Below, in pieces: positions 1 through 5,763 of a stretch of 5,763 nucleotides of DNA. The number at the start of each line of letters is the position of its first letter. Positions within the stretch are counted from its first letter, which is position 1. The notes under the pieces were generated by a model. It was not told the DNA's origin. It saw only the letters and a program-made list of their open reading frames with translations, and did not search any database. Made by a program: the position numbers and the translations under genes. Origin of the DNA: Candidatus Heimdallarchaeota archaeon (GTDB lineage: Archaea > Asgardarchaeota > Heimdallarchaeia > Heimdallarchaeales > Heimdallarchaeaceae); the NCBI GenBank assembly GCA_023135215.1, contig JAGLTP010000218.1, forward strand, positions 1-5,763, in the 5' to 3' direction.

Positions 1-505
1 TTTCAAAGAATTCAACCAAGAAATCTGCATGATCAACAATAACTAAGGGACTGGGATCTGCATCAGTATCGTATTTCCCTAGATAGTTGCGGAAATTCTG
101 TACAGTATTAGCAATATAATACTGATTATCAACGATTGTAACTAGCTCCTTAGCATTAGCATAAATGATATTTGAGTGTTTTTTCAAAAGGTGGTGAGTA
201 AATCTAACTAGAGTAGAAATTCCAGAATGAGCTGAACCATAAAGAGCTCCGTCAATAACAAATGTTTCATCTTTTTTTGTTTTGTTTTTCATTCTCTCAA
301 TATTACTTGAATAGACTTTTCCTACATATGCAGAAACTTTAGTTATTCGGGATCGAAGAAATTTCTCTTTCCTGAGCTCTGAAATAGGTGTTTTAAGAAA
401 AGGATTACTTTCAAAGCCAAAAGCTGCAAAAGGATCTTGTGGAATATAGGTGTCTTCTTTACCTTTCTCGAAAGCTTCCACCGCAATACGCTCAAGATCA
501 TCCAT
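1..505 (-). CDS. P-loop/AAA-like ATPase with degenerate motifs (N-terminal part)
   Basis: This is an open frame read leftward from an ATG at 505-503 and continuing past the window edge; 168 residues are visible. Residues 24-35 (DPFAAFGFESNP) resemble the 'FGF..NPF' lead-in of ExeA/Orc-like AAA ATPases. After an Arg/Lys-rich stretch (45-78), residues 81-100 look like a beta strand plus P-loop, but the loop reads GSAHSGIST (90-98), with Ile96 where the Walker A lysine belongs. Residues 152-163 (SPLVIVDHADFL) match a Walker B strand, with His159 replacing the catalytic glutamate after Asp158. I infer a pseudo-ATPase or a strongly diverged family member, probably a soluble cytoplasmic protein since no hydrophobic segment is seen. 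No Shine-Dalgarno site precedes the ATG. An in-frame GTG at 514-512 is an alternative start, and an in-frame TAG lies at 529-527. The gene is divergent from the ABC operon, so a functional link is unproven. The coding call is firm; the family assignment is tentative. Confidence 0.7.
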   Translation of the reverse strand, partial: MDDLERIAVEAFEKGKEDTYIPQDPFAAFGFESNPFLKTPISELRKEKFLRSRITKVSAYVGKVYSSNIERMKNKTKKDETFVIDGALYGSAHSGISTLVRFTHHLLKKHSNIIYANAKELVTIVDNQYYIANTVQNFRNYLGKYDTDADPSPLVIVDHADFLVEFFE

Positions 506-531
506 ATGAACCACATGAGAAATTATCTAGG

Positions 532-539
532 AAATATCT
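532..539 (-). promoter_or_regulatory. Candidate TATA box for the leftward gene
   Basis: The minus strand reads AGATATTT here, centred about 26 bases upstream of position 509. Transcription from that point would give a leaderless or nearly leaderless mRNA for the leftward gene, in keeping with the absence of a Shine-Dalgarno site before its ATG (505) or GTG (514). The match is short and the region is AT-rich, so this is a weak call. An alternative TATA-like stretch lies inside the TTCGAAT array near 579-585. Confidence 0.22.
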
Positions 540-554
540 GCATATGAACGACAA

Positions 555-606
555 TATTCGAATATTTGAACCTTTCGTATAATTCGAATTATTCGAATTT
601 TCGACA
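555..606. repeat. Tandem array of ~9-bp TTCGAAT units (putative operator)
   Basis: Six units follow each other with a step of 8-9 bases: TATTCGAAT (555), ATTTGAACC (564), TTTCGTAT (573), AATTCGAAT (581), TATTCGAAT (590) and TTTCGACA (599). Units 1, 4 and 5 share ATTCGAAT exactly; units 2, 3 and 6 are degenerate. Because TTCGAA is self-complementary, the array also holds two perfect 14-bp palindromes (553-566 and 579-592) and an 8-bp one (591-598). Elsewhere in the window I see TTCGAA only near 792 and 3969. The array sits between two divergent genes, just upstream of the candidate TATA box of the ABC operon, which suits a regulator binding site. That role is inferred. Confidence 0.6.
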
Positions 607-613
607 ATAATCT

Positions 614-630
614 GGGAGAAGGATTTATTA
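614..630 (+). promoter_or_regulatory. Candidate archaeal BRE/TATA promoter of the ABC operon
   Basis: A purine run GGGAGAAGG (614-622) resembling a TFB recognition element abuts ATTTATTA (623-630), a TATA-like box. A start site about 26 bases downstream would fall near 650-655, leaving a leader of roughly 20 bases that contains the AGGAG site before the ATG at 672. The spacing is right for an archaeal promoter, but the sequence match is moderate and the region is AT-rich. Confidence 0.42.
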
Positions 631-657
631 CTGAAAAATAATTACATTTTTTGTTAC

Positions 658-662
658 AGGAG
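658..662 (+). promoter_or_regulatory. Shine-Dalgarno site for the beta-helix gene
   Basis: AGGAG lies 9 bases before the ATG at 672 and matches the anti-Shine-Dalgarno end of 16S rRNA. It supports this ATG over the out-of-frame GTG at 668-670, as does the signal peptide that begins directly at that methionine. Confidence 0.65.
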
Positions 663-671
663 TCAAAGTGA

Positions 672-1958
672 ATGAAAATCAGAGGAATCTTTACAAAGTT
701 GCTTTTAGCTGGATTATTTGTAGTTATAATTTCAATGATTACTTATGGAATGGAATCAGAAATTAAATCCTCTTCTGAGGAAATCTATCTTTTCGAAGAT
801 ACTTTTACTCAATCATCTAGAAATCCATTTTCTTTTGATTTGACACCCCACTCTCCTATAGATATAGATTCTAATGACGACTTTGCTTCTCTTGGTTTTA
901 ATGGTTCAGGTTCAGAAACAGATCCCTATATCATTGAAGGCTATATTATTACCTCAACTGATCTCGCTACTTCTGCAATTTCAATTACTGGAACTACTGT
1001 TTTCTTCACTATCCGTAATTGCTATCTTGATGGGGATTACTGTGGGATTCTAATCAGTAACATTGCGGAAGATATGGTTGAGATTACCAACAACACGTGC
1101 ATTGACGCTGGCTATGGAATCTCCATCTCTGATACTCAAGGTTCGATTTTGTCTAACAATACTTGCTTAAACTGTTGGTATGGAATTATTGTACATCAAT
1201 CAAGTCATATTATATTAACTAGTAATATATGTTATAATCATGAAGTACGTGGAATCAGTGTATTTGAGAGTTTATTTTGTTCTTTATCAAACAATACTCT
1301 TGAAAATAATGGGGAAGCTGGAATCAGATTAGCCGATTCTGATTCTTGTTTAGTATATTATAATAGGTTAATAGATAACTACATCAATGGTCCCTCACAA
1401 GCAGAAGATAATGGTAAAAAAAATAAATGGTACAATCCTGAAACAAAAGCAGGGAATTTCTGGTCAGATTTAGGTAATAGATGTAAGTACGCTATTGATG
1501 GTTCTGCGCATTCAAAAGATCTCTACCCTCTGAATAGAGCATTATCTTGCCCTAATCCCATAATGAGTTCAACGCTTGCAATAGTCATCCCGATTATATT
1601 TGTGTTTTCTTTACTAGCTTTCTTGGCACCCAAATACATTATACCTTATATTCGGAAGAAGAATCTAAAGGAAATCACTGCATCTTGGTTCCGTCTTAAA
1701 AAGGGAAGGTTTGGGATCATATTGTTGATTGTTGCTTTATGCATTGGTGCTGCTGCTTCTATTTTCTGGGGAACACTTCTCTTCATGTGGGAAGATGCTG
1801 GTCGTCCTTTTTTAGCTCTTGGAAGTATTCTACTTGCATTTGTTGTAGGTATTATTTTTGTTTGGATTCGTTATCCTGACAAATTGTTCAGAAAAAAACC
1901 GGTTTCTGAAGAACAGCTCTATTACAATTCTAAACTGGATATAGAAAAAGGCTTATAG
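672..1958 (+). CDS. Membrane-anchored NosD-like right-handed beta-helix protein
   Basis: This 428-aa protein appears to be exported and then anchored. Residues 1-26 form a signal peptide (basic MKIRGIFTK, then a hydrophobic core). Residues 62-91 carry the 'IDIDSNDDF...GFNGSGSETDPYIIEGY' motif typical of NosD/PbH1 proteins. About five parallel beta-helix coils follow (roughly 98-236), marked by GI pairs at 125, 149, 171, 194 and 217. The closing motif 'QAEDNGKKNKWYNP..KAGNFWSDL' (243-267) and 'YAIDGSAHSKDLYPL' (273-287) complete the fold. Helices at about 299-320, 347-371 and 379-399, with basic loops between and after them, place the beta-helix outside and the last ~29 residues inside. Cysteines are frequent in the outer domain (ten), with three in register at 143, 165 and 187. 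It is followed after 23 bases by an ABC permease and its ATPase, so it is probably the external partner of that transporter, as NosD is for NosFY. Known NosD is soluble, and copper delivery should not be assumed. The substrate is unknown. Confidence 0.85.
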   Translation: MKIRGIFTKLLLAGLFVVIISMITYGMESEIKSSSEEIYLFEDTFTQSSRNPFSFDLTPHSPIDIDSNDDFASLGFNGSGSETDPYIIEGYIITSTDLATSAISITGTTVFFTIRNCYLDGDYCGILISNIAEDMVEITNNTCIDAGYGISISDTQGSILSNNTCLNCWYGIIVHQSSHIILTSNICYNHEVRGISVFESLFCSLSNNTLENNGEAGIRLADSDSCLVYYNRLIDNYINGPSQAEDNGKKNKWYNPETKAGNFWSDLGNRCKYAIDGSAHSKDLYPLNRALSCPNPIMSSTLAIVIPIIFVFSLLAFLAPKYIIPYIRKKNLKEITASWFRLKKGRFGIILLIVALCIGAAASIFWGTLLFMWEDAGRPFLALGSILLAFVVGIIFVWIRYPDKLFRKKPVSEEQLYYNSKLDIEKGL

Positions 1959-1981
1959 GTGTATGAAACTGACAGAATTTA

Positions 1982-4900
1982 ATGAAGAAGGGTAATGCTG
2001 TGGTCGGCAATTCACGTAGGTATATAACTCAGAATCTGTTTATATTAACACGTACTTTCTATAGCATCATTACAGATTCAGATCCATTGCAAGAAAAACC
2101 AAACAAAGCAGTTTTATGGTCCATGCTTCTGTTTTTGCCAATTTTAATGATTCTTATTCCTATTCTCGATATTTTTCTTATCTTCTTCCTTCCTGGTCTA
2201 CATATTTTCAAACCTTTATTCCGAGCAGGATGGAAGTATGGTCTCATCTCATCTATTGGTGTGACTCTCGCAGTTGCAATAATCATCCAATATGTTTTAT
2301 TTATTTATTCTTATCAATATCAAGCTTTTAATCTGTATCTGGCAGATGAACCCAGAACATATATACAAGTGGAATTGGACAATAGACATATTATCTTGTC
2401 ACCCTCTCAATATTTTTCCGTCGATGGTTTTGCTAATGATGCCCTATTTTTCGCTAGTAAGGAAATAGAAAATTTAGATCAAAGGATACTTGATACAGAA
2501 CTTTATTTCAAAAGAGCGACGTTTACGAAGACCTATAATTGGGAGGAAAAAGCAAATACTCTTCCAAACATGCCTTTGATAGGAACTGAGGGGGGTCTTC
2601 GATCTCATCTCTCTCTTCAGATTTCAGAAGGGAGAACACCTACAGATAATTTTGAAGCTTTGGCAGTAGTTACTAGGGATTTCTACAATCATTCAGATAT
2701 TAGAGTAAATAGCACTATACCTCTATATGTGCCAATCTCTTTCAATAAGGAGGATTCTCTGCGAAATCCTACAGCTCAAACAGAGCTAAATATTACTGGA
2801 ATTGTAATAATTGATGAAGTTCGTGATTATGCTTTAGGAAATTCAGGTTTAACCATTCCATTGGATGTTCTTTTCGAGTTGGAAGGTGGAGCAGCAGTTA
2901 TTTCATGGTGGAAAGAAGCTGGGAGTATTCTGCATGATATTGCTGTTACTGGAGGTATTGCTACACTCTATGAAGACCTCTTTTATGATGTAAGATTGAT
3001 TGATGCTTTTAATATCCAATCAGAAATCAATACTCTAAAGAAGATAATAGAAGAGCTCAAACAATCATACGTATCAGTTGGTTATACGGGAGTGCGGATG
3101 AACTCTTATCTTATAAATCTAATGGAGAATTTTAAGGATGAGTACAATCTCTATCAGACATTCATGTTTGCTTTTCTTTCCCCAATAATGGTATTAACAA
3201 TTATTCTTACAGTCTATGCAGCTAATTTAGTTAGAAAGAAGAGAGATAGACAGTTAACTATTCTAACAGAAAGAGGAACAAAACGAAGAGAAATTGGAAG
3301 CTATCTAGCCTTGGAATCCATTATTATGGGAACGATTTCTCTGATTTTCGGTACATTTCTAGGTGTACCTATAGCTGCTCTATTAACGAAGAGTTCAGGT
3401 TTTCTTTCTTTTGGCAATACGATGATACCTCTAAAATTAGAGCTCTCTTCTGTTATCATTGCTCTAATCGGAAGTGTCGGTGCGATTATTCTAATTCAGC
3501 TTTTTAATGTGATTACACTTCTAAAGAAAAGAGATATTGAGGATTATGGTAGAATAGAAAAAAGCCTACCAACTTATTACAAATATTTTGTTGATTTAAT
3601 CTTGATAGCTTTTGGAATAGTAACCTGGTTCATCTACAAAATGCCTGCATTAAGTAATTATAGAGATCAATCAGCAAAGTACATAGGAATACCGGCAATC
3701 ATCCTAATGCTATTCGGATTGATTCTCTTTGTACAAAGATTACTTCCATTATTTGCTAAAGTTTTAGCAAAAATTACCTCAAAATTAAAATTTGATATTC
3801 CCTCTTTGAGTATTAGAGAGATATCTAGGTATCAAAAGAGTTTTGCGAGATCTTCTGTAATTATCTGTCTCTCATTCTCCTTAGTTATAAGCACTATAGT
3901 AGTACCATCAACTTATCAAGAATTCAATACGGATGGTGCTTATTATGATTTGGGAGCTGATATCGTAATTCGAAGTTTCCCTATAGAAAATGAATATCTC
4001 AAAGAGAGTATAAATAATCTTACAGAAGTTGAGTCAATATCTGTTGTAAGATTTATCAATCTTCATGACGAAGGAGATACAGCTGTAACATATTCAGTAT
4101 TAGCAATCAATCGAACGAGTTTCTTTGACACAGCTTATTTCAGATCAGATTTTACTGACGGTGATTTGCAGGATATGCTCAATTTGCTGAACACTTCATT
4201 GGGAGTGTTAGTGCAAGAAGATGAACTTGATATCTTAGGAGAAAAAGTGGGAGATAATAAACAAATTACATACACAGCATATAGTGAAGAATTCAGATTA
4301 GAACCTCCATATACAGATCCTACAAAAGATTTAAATCTCACAATATCAATAGTTGGACAATACAAGTATTGGCCTAATCTAGTAAGTAGTATTTCAATCT
4401 CAAACGCTTTAGGAACCTTTTATCATTTCGTAGCTGATTTCAGTTTCTTGAGTCATATTTATGTTTCACCATTAGATGTTATTGATTTTCTTTACATCAA
4501 GGTAGCTGAAGGATTTGATATAAAAGAAACAGCGGTAATAGTTGAGTCGACTGTAACAACTGGTTTAATTAATAATGTAGAAGATGAACTATATGTTAAA
4601 CCTGATAGTCCCAGATCATCAATTCTCTACTCCGCTATAAATTCAACTCTTATAATGTCTTTTGCAATTAATGTAATTATATTAGCACTTTTTGCATCAA
4701 TTCAATTGATAGATAAATCGAAAGAAATAGCAACCATGAAAGCAATCGGAATATCCACAGGGCAATTAATCAAATACTATCTTTCTGTTTATATTGCGTT
4801 ACTAGCATTTACAACAATTCTAGGAATAATTATAGGTTATATCGCTTCATCGATGTTGATGGGTGTACTAACATTCACAAGAAACATTCCTCCCTATTTT

Positions 4901-5032
4901 CTGACTATCCCGATAAGACAAATATTTACTGTTATTGGACTGTTGCTTGGAGCTGCTATTCTTGGAGCAACTATACCTACGATTACTTCAACAAGACAAG
5001 AAATAGGTACTGAATTGAGACAATCAGCATAG
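1982..5032 (+). CDS. MacB/FtsX-superfamily ABC transporter permease, two-repeat type
   Basis: A 1016-aa inner-membrane permease. The likely topology is: basic N-terminus; a proline-broken hydrophobic hairpin at about 45-72; TM1 86-112; outer domain 1 113-392; TM2 393-415; TM3 440-466; TM4 487-514; TM5 535-553; TM6 566-587; TM7 623-642; outer domain 2 643-888; TM8 889-909; TM9 932-957; TM10 979-1000; short inner tail. The two FtsX domains lie at about 393-515 and 888-1010. Each has the basic coupling segment after its first helix ('RKKRDRQLTILTERGTKRREIGSY' near 418-441; 'DKSKEIATMKAIGISTGQLIKYY' at 911-933), where the ATPase docks. Basic loops fall inside throughout, and all eight N-x-S/T sequons I find lie in the outer domains. 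Relatives transmit ATP-driven motion to extracytoplasmic partners rather than forming a channel; the partner here is probably the upstream beta-helix protein. No strong Shine-Dalgarno site precedes ATG 1982. GTG 2000, preceded by GAAGAAGGGT, is an alternative start that would remove six residues. The substrate is unknown. Confidence 0.9.
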   Translation: MKKGNAVVGNSRRYITQNLFILTRTFYSIITDSDPLQEKPNKAVLWSMLLFLPILMILIPILDIFLIFFLPGLHIFKPLFRAGWKYGLISSIGVTLAVAIIIQYVLFIYSYQYQAFNLYLADEPRTYIQVELDNRHIILSPSQYFSVDGFANDALFFASKEIENLDQRILDTELYFKRATFTKTYNWEEKANTLPNMPLIGTEGGLRSHLSLQISEGRTPTDNFEALAVVTRDFYNHSDIRVNSTIPLYVPISFNKEDSLRNPTAQTELNITGIVIIDEVRDYALGNSGLTIPLDVLFELEGGAAVISWWKEAGSILHDIAVTGGIATLYEDLFYDVRLIDAFNIQSEINTLKKIIEELKQSYVSVGYTGVRMNSYLINLMENFKDEYNLYQTFMFAFLSPIMVLTIILTVYAANLVRKKRDRQLTILTERGTKRREIGSYLALESIIMGTISLIFGTFLGVPIAALLTKSSGFLSFGNTMIPLKLELSSVIIALIGSVGAIILIQLFNVITLLKKRDIEDYGRIEKSLPTYYKYFVDLILIAFGIVTWFIYKMPALSNYRDQSAKYIGIPAIILMLFGLILFVQRLLPLFAKVLAKITSKLKFDIPSLSIREISRYQKSFARSSVIICLSFSLVISTIVVPSTYQEFNTDGAYYDLGADIVIRSFPIENEYLKESINNLTEVESISVVRFINLHDEGDTAVTYSVLAINRTSFFDTAYFRSDFTDGDLQDMLNLLNTSLGVLVQEDELDILGEKVGDNKQITYTAYSEEFRLEPPYTDPTKDLNLTISIVGQYKYWPNLVSSISISNALGTFYHFVADFSFLSHIYVSPLDVIDFLYIKVAEGFDIKETAVIVESTVTTGLINNVEDELYVKPDSPRSSILYSAINSTLIMSFAINVIILALFASIQLIDKSKEIATMKAIGISTGQLIKYYLSVYIALLAFTTILGIIIGYIASSMLMGVLTFTRNIPPYFLTIPIRQIFTVIGLLLGAAILGATIPTITSTRQEIGTELRQSA

Positions 5033-5036
5033 GTGA
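5031..5036 (+). promoter_or_regulatory. Shine-Dalgarno site of the ATPase gene, overlapping the permease stop
   Basis: AGGTGA begins within the TAG stop codon of the permease (5030-5032) and ends 4 bases before the ATG at 5041. It fits the 16S anti-Shine-Dalgarno sequence well. The overlap with the upstream stop suggests that the two genes are translated in a coupled way from one message. Confidence 0.7.
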
Positions 5037-5040
5037 GAAA

Positions 5041-5763
5041 ATGTCGTTTATTGAAATTAGAGATTTGATGAAAATCTATCAAACTAAAGAGACCAATGTT
5101 AGAGTTCCAGCTCTAAGAGGAATTGAACTCGATGTTGAAGAAGGAGAGTTTGTATCAATTATTGGACCCTCTGGAAGTGGAAAAACGACACTTCTTCTTG
5201 TTTTAGCAGGGATGACATCTCCTTCTGCTGGACAAATTAGAGTAGGAGAAGTTAGACTTGATCAGTTTGCAGAAGAAGATAGAAGTATGTATCGACGGCA
5301 TAAGGTAGGAACACTTTGGCAAATACCTAACAGGAATCTAATCTGGGAGATATCAATACTTGAAAACGTAGAAATACCAATGAGGTTGTTGGGTATTCCT
5401 AGAGAAGAAAGAGTGAAAAGTGCTTATGAACTACTAGGTGAGGTTGGTTTAGATCACAGAGTACATCATAGACCATCACAATTGAGTGGTGGTGAGGTTC
5501 AAAGAGCTGGACTGGCATGTGCACTTGCTCATCAACCTTGCTTGCTTCTGGCTGATGAGCCCACAGGAGAGTTAGATTCCAAAACAGCTGGAGAGCTTCT
5601 TAGGTACTTTCAACACCTAAATGAAACTCATGGTATTACTGCAATTATGGTAACTCATGACTTTGATGTTGCTAAATCAACAGATAAACTAATACAAATT
5701 GTTGATGGCAGAATATCCGGTTTTTCACGAACAAAGGAGCTAAAAACCATTCGCGATGTGCAT
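5041..5763 (+). CDS. ABC transporter ATP-binding protein, MacB/LolD/FtsE type (3' end cut)
   Basis: 241 codons are visible with no stop, so the C-terminus lies beyond the window; the ATPase domain itself is complete. In order: an A-loop aromatic at Tyr13; Walker A GPSGSGKTT (42-50); Q-loop Gln94 in 'VGTLWQIPNRNLIW'; the family-typical 'ENVEIPM' (108-114); signature LSGGEVQR (148-155); Walker B CLLLADEP (167-174) with catalytic Glu173; D-loop 'GELDS' (176-180); and switch histidine His206 in 'MVTHD'. All residues needed for ATP hydrolysis are present, so it should drive the adjacent permease as a cytoplasmic homodimer. Departures from the usual family text are LSGGE in place of LSGGQ, Trp rather than Phe before the Q-loop Gln, and TGELDS in place of TGNLDS; none touches a catalytic residue. 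LolD and FtsE proteins usually end near 220-235 residues, so the tail after about residue 225 may be a short extension. It starts 8 bases after the permease stop, within the same operon. Confidence 0.93.
   Translation, partial: MSFIEIRDLMKIYQTKETNVRVPALRGIELDVEEGEFVSIIGPSGSGKTTLLLVLAGMTSPSAGQIRVGEVRLDQFAEEDRSMYRRHKVGTLWQIPNRNLIWEISILENVEIPMRLLGIPREERVKSAYELLGEVGLDHRVHHRPSQLSGGEVQRAGLACALAHQPCLLLADEPTGELDSKTAGELLRYFQHLNETHGITAIMVTHDFDVAKSTDKLIQIVDGRISGFSRTKELKTIRDVH

Noticed and set aside
555..606. CRISPR array or replication-origin iterons
   Set aside because: The units are 8-9 bases and abut each other without unique spacers, so this is not CRISPR. No replication initiator gene or plasmid signature is visible, and six partly degenerate units between two divergent genes fit an operator better.
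647..652. T6 run as a transcription terminator
   Set aside because: It falls where the ABC operon's own transcript is predicted to begin, just upstream of its Shine-Dalgarno site, and the gene to its left runs the other way, so there is no upstream transcript to end here.
2059..2286. 75-codon minus-strand ORF inside the permease gene
   Set aside because: It lies wholly within the well-supported permease frame, its translation shows no recognisable domain, and it has no ribosome binding site that I can see. It is a shadow of the real gene.
2116..2331. 71-codon plus-strand ORF in another frame of the permease
   Set aside because: It overlaps the membrane-helix coding region of the permease; its apparent hydrophobic, aromatic-rich text is a by-product of T-rich codons read out of frame.
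4135..5082. Minus-strand ORFs at 4135-4365 and 4894-5082
   Set aside because: Both are antisense to the permease, the second also crossing into the ATPase start. Their Ser/Cys/Ile-rich translations have no family resemblance.
672..5763. A true nos (copper / nitrous oxide reductase) cluster
   Set aside because: Only the beta-helix fold is shared. The permease is of the MacB/FtsX type, the ATPase is of the MacB/LolD type, and no NosZ, NosL or copper-binding motif is seen in the window.
1982..5763. FtsEX cell-division complex
   Set aside because: FtsX is a four-helix protein of about 300-350 residues. This permease is three times longer, with a duplicated FtsX domain and two large outer domains, so only the superfamily is shared.

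Overview
The window looks like chromosomal DNA from an archaeon, most likely an Asgard-type lineage (moderate confidence). It is AT-rich. AGGAG and AGGTGA ribosome binding sites precede two of the genes, and a plausible archaeal BRE/TATA element lies at the expected distance upstream of the main operon. The first plus-strand gene encodes a right-handed beta-helix protein whose 'ID..DDF..LGF.GSG...DPYIIEGY' entry motif and 'N.A.DNG..N.WY...GN.WSD' exit motif I associate with NosD-like proteins of Asgard and other uncultured archaea. The lineage call rests on protein style, not on a marker gene.

Layout. Positions 1-505, minus strand: the N-terminal 168 residues of a P-loop-ATPase-like protein whose Walker A and Walker B motifs both look degenerate; it runs off the left edge. 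Positions 506-671: a divergent intergenic region with an unusual array of about six 9-bp units built on TTCGAAT, then a candidate archaeal promoter and a Shine-Dalgarno site. Positions 672-1958, plus strand: a secreted, membrane-anchored beta-helix protein (428 aa). Positions 1982-5032: a 1016-aa MacB/FtsX-superfamily ABC permease with two large external domains. Position 5041 to the right edge: its MacB/LolD/FtsE-type ATP-binding subunit, with all catalytic motifs intact and no stop codon before the window ends.

The three plus-strand genes are separated by 23 and 8 bases and almost certainly form one operon. Read together they encode an ABC machine: an ATPase inside the cell, a 10-helix permease able to transmit ATP-driven motion across the membrane, and an external beta-helix protein held next to it by three C-terminal membrane helices. 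The parts list recalls bacterial NosDFY (beta-helix protein plus ABC ATPase plus permease). The permease here is of the MacB/FtsX type rather than the NosY type, however, and no nitrous oxide reductase or copper gene is visible, so the substrate is unknown. There is no RNA gene, mobile element or CRISPR array in the window, and no gene-free stretch longer than 166 bases.
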